From contig JAHBVR010000001.1 of the NCBI GenBank assembly GCA_019637395.1, forward strand, positions 62,001 to 126,000: DNA of 64,000 nt, in the 5' to 3' direction. Below are positions 1-7,502 of this stretch, piece after piece. Below the pieces are notes generated by a model. The model was not told where the DNA came from, ran no database searches, and worked only from the letters and a program-made list of their open reading frames with translations. Positions within the stretch are counted from its first letter, which is position 1. Each line of letters opens with the position of its first letter. Made by a program: the position numbers and the translations under genes. The stretch is from Vulcanimicrobiota bacterium (GTDB taxonomy: Bacteria > Vulcanimicrobiota > Xenobia > Xenobiales > JADMJV01).

Positions 1-30
1 TTGCGCAGAGTTGCAGCGAGTGGGCCTGAG

Positions 31-798
31 TTAAAGATCAAACCTCAGCAGAGAGTAACCGATCCCGCCCATCTCCATGAAAAACTTGGAGAGCCGGGTT
101 ACTTCGCCGGCCACCGGTAAGTAGCGGCCCAGCAGGCCGCCGAGAAAGTCGTAGCTGGGCAGCACTTGCGGGCTGATGTCCTCGCTGGCCGTCAGTTGCA
201 GGTCGACCTCGGCGGCCAGCGCCCGATACTCCGGGATCTCGATGGCCGTGTGCCGCCCCCAGAGCATTTCGGTGGTGTGATCATAGGATCCGGGCGGAGT
301 CCCCTCGGGCACCACAAAGTCACAAAGGGTCAGGTTGCCACCGGGGCGCAGCACACGGCGCGCATGCTCGAAAAAAGCCCGCCGGCTGGGAAAGTGGAAG
401 ATACATTCCACCGCCAGCACACGGTCGAAGGATGCGTCCGGGAAAGGCATCGCGCAAGCGTCTCCCTGGACGAAATCAACTCCCGGGCAGCGGCGGCGGG
501 CCACCTCCAGTTGGCGCGGGTCGATGTTCAGCCCGGTCAAGGCATTGGCAGGAAACTGCTCCTTCAGGCTCATCAGGGTGCCCCCGAAGCCGCAACCCAC
601 GTCGAGCACGGCCTCGCCGGGCTGGATTTCGGCCAGATCGATCAACAACTGGGTCAACTGCTCCATAGCTTCGGCCGGGCTCTCGTTGCCGAAGTAGGCG
701 CCAAAGTGCACATGACGGTGAAAAGCCTCGACGAACTCCGGATCGCCGCTCTCGAGGCGTGCCAGGATGATGTCAAAGTAGGGCAGTTGGATCTGCAT
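31..798 (-). CDS. SAM-dependent methyltransferase (class I)
   Basis: A 255-residue class I methyltransferase. Motif I (VLDVGCGFGG, residues 64-73) forms the SAM-binding loop. NID at 91-93 and QGDA at 111-114 fit the acidic ribose-binding and adenine-binding motifs, and the segment around 130-136 fits motif IV. This pattern matches the small-molecule methyltransferase 11/25 group (tocopherol-, sterol- or macrolide-O-methyltransferase-like), but the substrate cannot be read from the sequence. The ATG at 798 follows a GGGAGG ribosome site at short spacing. A strong minus-strand terminator lies just upstream, so it is probably transcribed separately from the upstream operon. Family call firm; substrate unknown. 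Confidence 0.85.
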   Translation of the reverse strand: MQIQLPYFDIILARLESGDPEFVEAFHRHVHFGAYFGNESPAEAMEQLTQLLIDLAEIQPGEAVLDVGCGFGGTLMSLKEQFPANALTGLNIDPRQLEVARRRCPGVDFVQGDACAMPFPDASFDRVLAVECIFHFPSRRAFFEHARRVLRPGGNLTLCDFVVPEGTPPGSYDHTTEMLWGRHTAIEIPEYRALAAEVDLQLTASEDISPQVLPSYDFLGGLLGRYLPVAGEVTRLSKFFMEMGGIGYSLLRFDL

Positions 799-806
799 AG
801 GCCTCC

Positions 807-842
807 CGGAAAGAGAACAGGCCGGAGTTTCCTCCGGCCTGT
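807..842 (-). terminator. Rho-independent terminator
   Basis: An 11-bp perfect G+C-rich stem (817-827 with 832-842) closes a TTTC loop. Read on the minus strand it is followed by the U-rich tail TTCTCTTTCC. It lies 12 bases after the stop of the acidic helical protein and just before the methyltransferase start. Confidence 0.8.
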
Positions 843-854
843 CCGATGCGCAAT

Positions 855-1439
855 TTATTCTTCGGACTCGTCTTCGTCGGCCGCTTCGGCGGCCTGAGCG
901 CGCCGGGCTTTCTCTTCCTTCTTGCGCTCGTCAATGGCTTCTTTTTCGATCTTGGCTTCTTTCTGAATATCGCGAGAAGCGTTCATGGCATCGATACAGG
1001 TCTGCAGGCCGCTATCCAGGTCGGCCTGGTCCTGGGTGTTGGGATAGTTGAGCAAGACGGTCAGGCCCTCTTTGAGGCGATGCAATTCGACCTCCAGGGC
1101 GTTGACGATCTCGTTTTGATGATCGGTGAGCTTGCCCGGCAGGTCCTTCTTGACGGTCGGAATGGCGTAGACTCTCAAAGCATTGTCGGTAATCACGTCC
1201 AGCTTGGAGACACCCTCGACGAATTGTTCCTCGGTCAACACACCGGCCTTCAAGCCGGCCACCGCCTGCTTGAGTAGAATGACGTAGGGGAGTTCGCCGG
1301 ACTCATCGACTCCCTCGCCGGAAAGACCGCCGCCGCTAACGACGTTGACCCCTTCTTCGTCTTCTTCGTCGCCCGCCTGGCTGATCGCGCTTTGAATCGC
1401 ACCACCCCACGCGGGGACTTCTTCTTCGTCCGTAGCCAT
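855..1439 (-). CDS. Unknown acidic helical protein, 194 residues
   Basis: No family recognised. The ATG at 1439 is preferred over the ORF's further upstream start because a GGAGGG ribosome site sits 8 bases before it. The N-terminus is acidic and low-complexity (1-50). A predicted helical core covers about 50-165. The charged Lys/Glu/Ala tail (165-194) looks coiled-coil or disordered. There is no signal peptide or membrane segment. Residues 55-95 follow a pattern (hydrophobic helix, then G-x-L-[TP]-x-E-x, then a second helix) that resembles segments of the 457-residue protein at 15203-16576; this is my inference by eye. It is the second gene after the 46-residue Gly-rich peptide and is followed by a strong terminator. 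Confidence 0.7.
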   Translation of the reverse strand: MATDEEEVPAWGGAIQSAISQAGDEEDEEGVNVVSGGGLSGEGVDESGELPYVILLKQAVAGLKAGVLTEEQFVEGVSKLDVITDNALRVYAIPTVKKDLPGKLTDHQNEIVNALEVELHRLKEGLTVLLNYPNTQDQADLDSGLQTCIDAMNASRDIQKEAKIEKEAIDERKKEEKARRAQAAEAADEDESEE

Positions 1440-1501
1440 GTTCAAAACCCTCCAAAAATTCAAAAAACCCGAACCGTTGCCGGCCGAGTTTTTTTGTTTG
1501 C

Positions 1502-1524
1502 TAAAGGCCTGCTTCAGGCCTCTA
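1502..1524. other. Inverted repeat between the 46-aa and 194-aa genes
   Basis: AGGCCTG and CAGGCCT arms separated by three bases form a 7-bp perfect stem. Neither strand has a clean U-tract directly after it (A-rich on the minus strand), so it is more likely an mRNA processing or attenuating hairpin than a full terminator. Confidence 0.35.
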
Positions 1525-1535
1525 TTAGGAAATCT

Positions 1536-1676
1536 TTAGCCGCCCTGACCGGTGATGGCGCTCACCAGCTTCTGGACGATTTCCATGGCACCGCCACCCG
1601 CGTCGCCTTTACCGCCACCTTTGCCACCGCCGGCAATGCCGCCGATCACTTTACCGATAATTTCACCAATGGCCAT
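1536..1676 (-). CDS. 46-residue glycine-rich peptide
   Basis: A small gene with a textbook AGGAGG ribosome site 9 bases before the ATG at 1676. The peptide has an amphipathic start (MAIGEIIGKVIGG), a Gly/Lys-rich centre (GGGKGGGKGDAGGG) and a second hydrophobic stretch (MEIVQKLVSAI), ending in Gly-Gly. It has no signal peptide. The size, GxxxG spacing and cationic glycine core resemble leaderless or class II bacteriocin-like and pore-forming peptides, but no immunity or ABC exporter gene is beside it, so that role is only a possibility. It is co-directional with the 194-residue acidic protein about 100 bases downstream, and the two are probably one transcript. Confidence 0.6.
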   Translation of the reverse strand: MAIGEIIGKVIGGIAGGGKGGGKGDAGGGAMEIVQKLVSAITGQGG

Positions 1677-1795
1677 GATTGAGGTCCTCCTGTGATTTGG
1701 TTGAGCCAATTCTCTCATAACCCGGGCCGCTTGGGAAGCTTTTCACAATCATTTAACATGCGGCCCGCTCGACTATTTGCTTATTTTCGCAATGC

Positions 1796-2695
1796 TTATC
1801 CGCGGCAATCCAGAGCATAGCGGATGGTATCCACCGGATAGCCCATCTGGGTATGCCAGCTCGACAGCGAGGCTACCGCCAGGCTGCCGTCGCCATATAC
1901 AAAACCTCCCTCTCGTCCCGCCACAGACTCGGCCGCTCCTTGCAAAAAAACCGACAGACCGCGGCCGGCAAACTCCGGCGCAATGGCTACATCATAAACG
2001 TAGAAGGTCTTTTGCCCGGCCACCGGCTCGCCCGGCTGGAGCAGTAAATAGCCGGCTCTTTTGCCGCTGGCAGCTTCCTCGATCACAAAGTAGAGGGGAC
2101 TGGTCAGGTCCAGCAGCAGATAGTTCAGCTGATAGCTCGCTTCGAGAGCCTGCAGGTCGACTTCCCGGCCGGCCGGCCGGTAGACCCTGGTGAAGGCCGC
2201 GTGGACTTCCAGGATAAACGGCAAATCATCCGGACGCGCCTGGCGGATGGGATAGTCCGCGGAAACGGTTCCGGAAAAACCAGGCGCAATGTGTTTGACC
2301 ACCCGGTGCTGCTCGGCGCGAAATCCACAGCGGTAGAACCAGAGCTGGGAACGCTGATCCTGGGCGCTCAGATCCACCACCATGTATTCATTCTCAAAGG
2401 CGCTCACGATCTTGCGCGCCCGGGCCAGCAACTTCTCCAGCGCCTCGAAGCGGAACACCGCGAAATCCAGAAGCTCCGCCTGGAGTTGATGGGTCACTCC
2501 GTGTTCTTGATCCACCAGCAGGAAGAGATAGCCGCTCGCCTGCCCCTCCTCGGTCAGCACCAATACGCGCACCTCCGGTAAATCCTGGAGACGCGGCAGC
2601 GTCTGGCGCAAACGCGTAAGGGCCCGTTCCAGGTAATCCTCTTCGTTCAGGAAGAGGGAACCGGGGTAAGGCATGGCCCGCCGTAACCGCTCCAA
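1796..2695 (-). CDS. GNAT-family N-acetyltransferase (tandem-like)
   Basis: A protein of about 300 residues whose C-terminal half carries a GNAT acetyl-CoA motif (VYDVAIAPEFAGRGL, about 233-247) and the usual flanking strands. The N-terminal half also looks GNAT-like, giving a two-domain layout. The substrate is unknown. The coordinates use the TTG at 2695. The frame continues upstream to a CTG at 2734 and would add the residues LKVRPARAEDLPQ, a classic GNAT first strand (KxRxAxxEDLP), so the real start may be the CTG that overlaps the scpB stop. Last gene of the M50-scpA-scpB chain. Confidence 0.8.
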   Translation of the reverse strand: MERLRRAMPYPGSLFLNEEDYLERALTRLRQTLPRLQDLPEVRVLVLTEEGQASGYLFLLVDQEHGVTHQLQAELLDFAVFRFEALEKLLARARKIVSAFENEYMVVDLSAQDQRSQLWFYRCGFRAEQHRVVKHIAPGFSGTVSADYPIRQARPDDLPFILEVHAAFTRVYRPAGREVDLQALEASYQLNYLLLDLTSPLYFVIEEAASGKRAGYLLLQPGEPVAGQKTFYVYDVAIAPEFAGRGLSVFLQGAAESVAGREGGFVYGDGSLAVASLSSWHTQMGYPVDTIRYALDCRG

Positions 2696-2730
2696 CTGGG
2701 GCAGGTCTTCCGCCCGCGCCGGCCTGACTT

Positions 2731-3522
2731 TCAGCTGGCTTCTTCCACACGCGCTTTGGCGGGGCTGCGGCCGCGAATCTTATCCAGCAGCTTGCGCAGG
2801 CTCTTGGTGGTGCCCGAGGCGGCCTCCTCGGCGATCGGTGCCATGGCCTGAAGAATGGGGGCTTGAGCTACAGCCGCGGGCGATGGCTCGGGCACGGGCA
2901 CGGCCGGAGTTTCGGCCGGGGAGTCCCAACTGGTTTCGCCACGAGCGCTGGAATTCCACAAGGCCTGGGAAGCCGAGATGCCTTCAACAGGCTGGCGCTT
3001 GAGTTCGCCCATATCGGGGAGATTTTCCAGCTTATCGATACCAAAATAACGTAGAAACTCGACCGTGGTAGCATAGATATAGGGCCGTCCCGGCAATTCA
3101 GCCCGTCCCGCCTCGCGAATCAAACGTAAATCGCTCAGTTGAGCCAGCAGGCGTTCGCAGTTGACGCCGCGATAAGCTTCCACCTGGGCGCGCGTAACCG
3201 GCTGGCGATAGGCCACCACCGCCAGCGTCTCCAGTTGGGAGCGCGACAAACGGCGGCGCGTCTGTACGCCGATCAGACGCTCCACATGCTCGGACAGCTC
3301 GGCTTTGGTAACCAGCCGGTAGGCACCCGCCACTCGCTGCAACTCCAGGCCGTGATCCAAATACCGGCCGCTCACCTGGCGCAGGTCGCGCTCGATCATT
3401 CCCTCTGTCCAACCGGTGGCCTCAGCCAGCTCGCTCAAACGCACGGGCGTGGGGCTCACGAAAATCATCGACTCCAGGATGCGGAATCGTTCATCAGGGG
3501 ACGGGTAGTCGTTACGGCTCAT
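2731..3522 (-). CDS. scpB: Segregation and condensation protein B
   Basis: 263 residues. The first 170 are the ScpB tandem winged-helix core, with the conserved run ETLAVVAYRQPVTRAQVE (about 102-119) and the later GRPYIYATT segment. ScpB dimers bind the kleisin ScpA and, with SMC, form the chromosome-organising condensin that acts on replicated origins. The C-terminal 90 residues are Pro/Ala-rich with a short basic end (SLRKLLDKIRGR), a lineage-specific extension. The start codon overlaps the scpA stop by four bases (ATGA), indicating translational coupling. The SMC gene itself is not in the window. Confidence 0.95.
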   Translation of the reverse strand: MSRNDYPSPDERFRILESMIFVSPTPVRLSELAEATGWTEGMIERDLRQVSGRYLDHGLELQRVAGAYRLVTKAELSEHVERLIGVQTRRRLSRSQLETLAVVAYRQPVTRAQVEAYRGVNCERLLAQLSDLRLIREAGRAELPGRPYIYATTVEFLRYFGIDKLENLPDMGELKRQPVEGISASQALWNSSARGETSWDSPAETPAVPVPEPSPAAVAQAPILQAMAPIAEEAASGTTKSLRKLLDKIRGRSPAKARVEEAS

Positions 3523-4337
3523 CGATACTCCTCAGCGGTTTCGGGGGCACCCAGGTCTTGGGCGCCTTCATAGGGACTCAAAACGATATCGTCATCCACC
3601 GACTCCTGCACGGCGGTCACACGGCTGCGGCGCACCAGCTCGAGCACGGCCAGGAAGCTGACGATGATAAAGGCGCGGTTCCAGTCGCCATTCAGAATCT
3701 CATGGAAGAAGGTGCGCGGATTGCGGCGGATCATGTCCCACATCTGCTTGACCCTGTCCGGCACCGACAGCACCACCCGCTTCAGCTCGACCGGACGCCG
3801 AGGAGCTTCATACTTGCGATCCATGCGCACCCAGGTGGCCGCCAACGCTTCTAAGGACACGTCCAGTTCGGGACAGTCTACTTCCAATATACCGGCCGGA
3901 CGCGTATATTGGGCCAGGCTGCGCGTCTCGCGATGGTAGAGCCAGTCAGCGGCATCTTTGACCAGCCGGTAGGCCTGCAACTGGTCAAGCAGCTCGTTGG
4001 GCGCGTCTTCCACATAGTCGTCACCGCCCATGGCCGGGCAGAAGTCTTCCTCATACATGTCCATGGGCGTGGGCTCGGGCGGCAACAGCAACTTGGACTT
4101 GAGTTCCAGCAATTGAGCAAAGACGACGATGTAGGAACTCTCGATCTCCACATTCAGCTCTTCCAAGGTCTTGAGGTAGTCCTGGTACTGGCGGGCCACC
4201 GCCGCCAGCGAGATCTCATTAAGGGGCAGCTTCTCGTCGTCGACCAGATGCAGCAACAGGTCCAGCGGGCCCTCGAACTGAGGCAGCGAGACCTGGTAGT
4301 TGCTCTTGACAGCGTGTTGCTGGAACCCTGGTGCCAT
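3519..4337 (-). CDS. scpA: Segregation and condensation protein A (kleisin)
   Basis: 272 residues from the ATG at 4337, which shares one base with the stop of the upstream M50 protease gene (TGATG). The diagnostic N-terminal kleisin motif FEGPLDLLLHLV (about 22-33), the helix containing the LLELKSKLLLP segment and a C-terminal winged helix (about 190-260) identify ScpA. It bridges the SMC heads and recruits ScpB. The open frame runs 280 bases further upstream inside the protease gene, but that extension has no ScpA similarity and is not used. Confidence 0.95.
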   Translation of the reverse strand: MAPGFQQHAVKSNYQVSLPQFEGPLDLLLHLVDDEKLPLNEISLAAVARQYQDYLKTLEELNVEIESSYIVVFAQLLELKSKLLLPPEPTPMDMYEEDFCPAMGGDDYVEDAPNELLDQLQAYRLVKDAADWLYHRETRSLAQYTRPAGILEVDCPELDVSLEALAATWVRMDRKYEAPRRPVELKRVVLSVPDRVKQMWDMIRRNPRTFFHEILNGDWNRAFIIVSFLAVLELVRRSRVTAVQESVDDDIVLSPYEGAQDLGAPETAEEYR

Positions 4338-4960
4338 CAGTTGGGGAATCTCAGCAGGAAGTACATCGTGTAAGCGACGGCCGGGCGGATAAAAATGCCC
4401 ATGAAAGCCATCGAGCAGAGCAAGAGAAAGACGGGAGCGAATCTGCCCAATGAGTCCTCCCAGCGCTGCATGGTGCGAGCCGCATCGCGAGGAACAAAGG
4501 CCTGCACGATCTTCCAGCCGTCCAGAGGGGGCAACGGGAACAAATTGAACAAGCCAAAACCCACGTTGGCCAGCACCAGCAAGTAGAGAAACTCCGTTCC
4601 AGGCAACCCGAAACGGCACAAAGTGGCGAAAAACATGGCCGTCAGCAAGTTGGACATCGGTCCGGCCAGGGCCACCAGGGCTCCATCAACCCAGGGATTC
4701 TTGAAGTTATCCCGGTTGAACATAACGGGCTTGGCCCAGCCCAAACACATCTGGCCCTGGCTGGTAATCATACTCACCAATAAACAAACCGACCCCACAG
4801 GATCCAGGTGAACCAGCGGATTCAGGGTCAGGCGCCCATCATACTTGGAAGTGGGATCGCCCAGTGAATAAGCAGCCTGAGCATGGGCCCATTCGTGTAC
4901 CACGAAGGCAATCAACAGTCCAACGATGGCGCCAGCCAAAAACAAAGGAGTCAGGGACAT
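4337..4960 (-). CDS. Site-2 protease-like M50 membrane metallopeptidase
   Basis: 207 residues from the ATG at 4960, placed behind a GGAGG ribosome site. It has about six hydrophobic segments, the zinc motif HEWAH (H22, E23, H26) in the first membrane helix region and the second metal-ligand motif LDG (D147) near NLFPLPPLDGW. This is the short, PDZ-less Rip/SpoIVFB-like M50 group, which cleaves proteins within the membrane. It heads the operon protease-scpA-scpB-GNAT; M50 next to scpAB is a recurrent arrangement in several phyla. Its substrate here is unknown. Confidence 0.9.
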   Translation of the reverse strand: MSLTPLFLAGAIVGLLIAFVVHEWAHAQAAYSLGDPTSKYDGRLTLNPLVHLDPVGSVCLLVSMITSQGQMCLGWAKPVMFNRDNFKNPWVDGALVALAGPMSNLLTAMFFATLCRFGLPGTEFLYLLVLANVGFGLFNLFPLPPLDGWKIVQAFVPRDAARTMQRWEDSLGRFAPVFLLLCSMAFMGIFIRPAVAYTMYFLLRFPN

Positions 4961-5178
4961 TGCACCTCCATACGCCTTAACCCACCAAGTTCCTTGAAAT
5001 TCCTTCAAAGCAAGGTGATTTTTTCGGTCCGGTGCTCAGTATAGCGCCTTCCGGGAAGACGGAAGTTACGAAATTACGACCATCGTGAACCAATCCTCTC
5101 CGCCGGTATTTCCCTCGACCTTAAGGCAGTTTGCAATTTTATGGAGGAGCGAGTAGGCCCCTTGGCCAATGCACGGCG
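4961..5178. promoter_or_regulatory. Divergent intergenic region
   Basis: About 220 bases between the M50-scpAB operon (minus) and the NarL-type regulator (plus), so promoters for both should lie here. It is A+T-richer than the genes. I see no convincing -35/-10 pair or operator. A GGAGGAG run at 5142-5148 has no well-placed in-frame start. Confidence 0.35.
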
Positions 5179-5844
5179 ATGGGGAATTCAGAAGAGCCAA
5201 TTAGACTACTGGTCGTCGAGGACCAATTGCTCTTTCGGGAGGGCCTGAAGAGCCTCCTGAAACAGCATCCAGACCTGCAGGTCATCGGCGAGGCCACCAC
5301 CGGCGCCGAAGCAGTCAATCTGGCCGTTACCCATGCACCGGATGTCATTCTCCTGGACCTCAATCTACCCGATATCGACGGCATCGAGGTCTGCAGCCGT
5401 ATCAAAGCGCTGGTTCCGGTCACCCGCATCGTCATTCTGACGGTCAACAAAGACTTGCCCCACCTGTTGCGCGCCATGAAAGCCGGCGCCTGTGGGTATC
5501 TGACCAAGGACAATCCCTCGGAAAAGGTTGCCTCCACTGTACGCCAGGTGTTCCACGAAGGCTCCAGCCTCGAGCCCCTGCTGGCCGACCGGTTGCTGGC
5601 CGAGTTCGCCAACCCCACCCATCGCAAGGACGACCTCTACGACGCCGCTCTGGCCTCCCTCAGTCCACGCGAAAAAGAAATCCTCAAGATGGTGGCCGAC
5701 GGCAAGCCCAACAAAATCATCGCCGATGAACTCGATATCAGCGAACACACCGTGCGCAACCACATCTCCAACATCTTCCAGAAGCTGCACGTCAACAACC
5801 GCACCGAAGCCACCGTCATCGCCATCAAAAAAGGTCTGATCTAG
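5179..5844 (+). CDS. NarL/FixJ-family response regulator
   Basis: 221 residues from the ATG at 5179 (a TTG at 5131 is also in frame). The receiver domain (8-125) has the acidic pocket E14/D15, the phospho-acceptor D60 in VILLDLNLPD and the conserved Lys in YLTKDN. The C-terminal LuxR-type helix-turn-helix (about 155-221) includes LSPREKEILKMVADG and the recognition-helix region SEHTVRNHISNIFQKL. No cognate kinase is adjacent, so it is an orphan regulator. It should dimerise on phosphorylation and activate or repress target promoters. Confidence 0.92.
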   Translation: MGNSEEPIRLLVVEDQLLFREGLKSLLKQHPDLQVIGEATTGAEAVNLAVTHAPDVILLDLNLPDIDGIEVCSRIKALVPVTRIVILTVNKDLPHLLRAMKAGACGYLTKDNPSEKVASTVRQVFHEGSSLEPLLADRLLAEFANPTHRKDDLYDAALASLSPREKEILKMVADGKPNKIIADELDISEHTVRNHISNIFQKLHVNNRTEATVIAIKKGLI

Positions 5845-5845
5845 T

Positions 5846-6157
5846 TCAGTCCTTTCGAAACCAGGGCAGGGCCAGCTCGAGGACCAGCACGGTCACCTGC
5901 TCGACCGCACGCTTGATATCACCTGGGGAGACAACTTTCCAATAGTAGGGCTTGCCTTTCCACAACTCCCCCAGGGTCGTGCGCTGCGGGCAGTCGGCCC
6001 AGGTTTTGCCGCCCTTACCGACCCCCACCTCGAATCGGTCCGGGCCGGGCAAAATCTCCAGAACCCACTCGTCCTTACGCAGCCGGCCGCCGCCTCCGGC
6101 AAACCCGAGTGGAGCCAGCAGCGGCCCCACTCCTTCAACAAAAACGCGCTCGCTCAA
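5846..6157 (-). CDS. Small unknown protein coupled to the sigma factor
   Basis: 103 residues from a TTG at 6157 that overlaps the sigma-factor stop (TTGA). A GTG start at 6196 inside the sigma gene is less likely. The protein has a Gly-rich loop (GFAGGGG), a KxDEWVLEILPG strand and a C-terminal hydrophobic helix ending in FRKD, and resembles small soluble alpha/beta domains of unknown function. No signal peptide. The tight coupling suggests it is made with the ECF sigma factor. Function unknown. Confidence 0.6.
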   Translation of the reverse strand: MSERVFVEGVGPLLAPLGFAGGGGRLRKDEWVLEILPGPDRFEVGVGKGGKTWADCPQRTTLGELWKGKPYYWKVVSPGDIKRAVEQVTVLVLELALPWFRKD

Positions 6158-6717
6158 TGGGCCAGCACCGGCATATGCTCGCGAAAAATCTTCCACAACT
6201 TCTGGCTCAGCGTGTTGCGCGCCCGATTTAGCCGAGAGCGCACCGTTCCCAAGGGCACCGAAAGCACCTCAGCGATTTCCTGATAGCTCAACCCCTCCAC
6301 ATCGGAAAGCAAAACCACCGCGCGCATCGGTTCGCTCAGCTCGCTGACGGCCTGGCGCACCTCGGCGCTGGGGGTATGGTCGAAAAACATTTGTTCGGAA
6401 GAAACTTCGTGCTCCAGCAGATGATCAATCAAGGAGAACTTGGGGTCGTCACCGGGGTCCAACACCTCACGGCGGTGCTGAGCGGAGCGCAGACGCATGC
6501 GGTGGCAGTTGTGCAGGATCGTGAAAAGCCAGGACTTACAGTTGGTGCCCGGTTTATATTGATGAAAGGCCCGCAAGGCCTTCTCAAAACATTCCTGAAC
6601 CAGGTCCTCGGCCGAGTCATCCTGCCCCGTCAGGCGGCGCGCAAAGCGAAACAAAGCTTCGGCATGCACCAGCGCCTCTCGATCAAACCGCTCGCGAAGT
6701 TCCGGGGAAATCGACAC
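6154..6717 (-). CDS. ECF-type RNA polymerase sigma factor
   Basis: 187 residues from a GTG directly abutting the stop of the upstream anti-sigma gene. Region sigma-2 (about 20-90) includes DLVQECFEKALRAF and the tryptophan-containing SWLFTILHN stretch. Region sigma-4 (about 130-185) contains YQEIAEVLSVPLGTVRSRL, the -35-binding helix-turn-helix. The linker between them is short, as in RpoE/SigH-type group 4 factors. It redirects RNA polymerase to stress promoters when released from its anti-sigma partner. The gene order (anti-sigma first) is the reverse of the common one. Confidence 0.93.
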   Translation of the reverse strand: MSISPELRERFDREALVHAEALFRFARRLTGQDDSAEDLVQECFEKALRAFHQYKPGTNCKSWLFTILHNCHRMRLRSAQHRREVLDPGDDPKFSLIDHLLEHEVSSEQMFFDHTPSAEVRQAVSELSEPMRAVVLLSDVEGLSYQEIAEVLSVPLGTVRSRLNRARNTLSQKLWKIFREHMPVLAH

Positions 6718-7458
6718 CTAGTGGCCCGCCAGGATCCGCCAGGGTTGCTCGCTGCCCAGGGCCGGCTGGATCCACTGCGTGACTTCATCCTTAGCGCCGG
6801 CCGCCACCAGAGCGAAAGCCCACTTAGGACTGTGCCATATGGCCACCGTTTGCGAACCCATCTGATAGGCTTCCAGGCTCTGGGGAACCTTTCCATCCGC
6901 CTCCTCTATGGGCAAGATGAATAAAGAGGCCTGCCGGCCTTTGGGATCGTGCAGCAGGAGATGCGGTCCCAGGCCCACCTCACCAAACGGACAGATACGG
7001 CGCTCTTTCTCGACAAAACCGTCCTTCAGCGGCACACGCACCTGAGGGCCGTTATGCTTTTCATTCCAATGAGCCACATCGGTGGCACATTGAGAATTGG
7101 CTGGCAGAGCCCAGCAGGCGGCGTGATGTTCGGCCAGGGCCTGACTGAGTTGAAAACCGTGCCCCTGGCTGCGCAACAACAGCGGCAGACAGGCCAGCAG
7201 CAGGCAGGCAGCCAGTCCCAGGCCGCGAAATAAACGGCCTGCCCAGCTCGTGGCCGCCCACCGGCCTCGTTCCGCAGCGGTCTCGACCCGCTCCAGGCGG
7301 GCCTTCAGACGGGCTTGAAAACCCGCCGGCAGGGTCACTTCCGATTCGGCCGAGCGCACCTTCTCCCGCAGACCCTCCCGCCACGCCAAATGCCGCCGGC
7401 ACCGTTCACATTCGCACAGGTGGGCGGGCGTTACCTCGTCAAGAGACGGACACTGCAT
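6718..7458 (-). CDS. Zinc-finger membrane anti-sigma factor
   Basis: 246 residues. The N-terminal cytoplasmic part has the H-x3-C-x2-C zinc anti-sigma signature (H13, C17, C20, plus C15). One membrane helix lies at about 77-96, followed by an extracytoplasmic domain of 150 residues containing three Cys. This is the layout of RsiW/ChrR-like anti-sigma factors that hold an ECF sigma factor at the membrane. It directly precedes the ECF gene with no gap. Release could involve intramembrane proteolysis; an M50 protease gene lies 2 kb away, though a link is inference. ATG at 7458. Confidence 0.85.
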   Translation of the reverse strand: MQCPSLDEVTPAHLCECERCRRHLAWREGLREKVRSAESEVTLPAGFQARLKARLERVETAAERGRWAATSWAGRLFRGLGLAACLLLACLPLLLRSQGHGFQLSQALAEHHAACWALPANSQCATDVAHWNEKHNGPQVRVPLKDGFVEKERRICPFGEVGLGPHLLLHDPKGRQASLFILPIEEADGKVPQSLEAYQMGSQTVAIWHSPKWAFALVAAGAKDEVTQWIQPALGSEQPWRILAGH

Positions 7459-7502
7459 GGGCGATCCAATGCAGTGTCCAGCCGGCGGGTTCCCGTTCGA
7501 AC

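Noticed and set aside
166-897. 243-codon plus-strand ORF opposite the methyltransferase
   Set aside because: It runs through the minus-strand terminator and the methyltransferase motifs; no protein family features.
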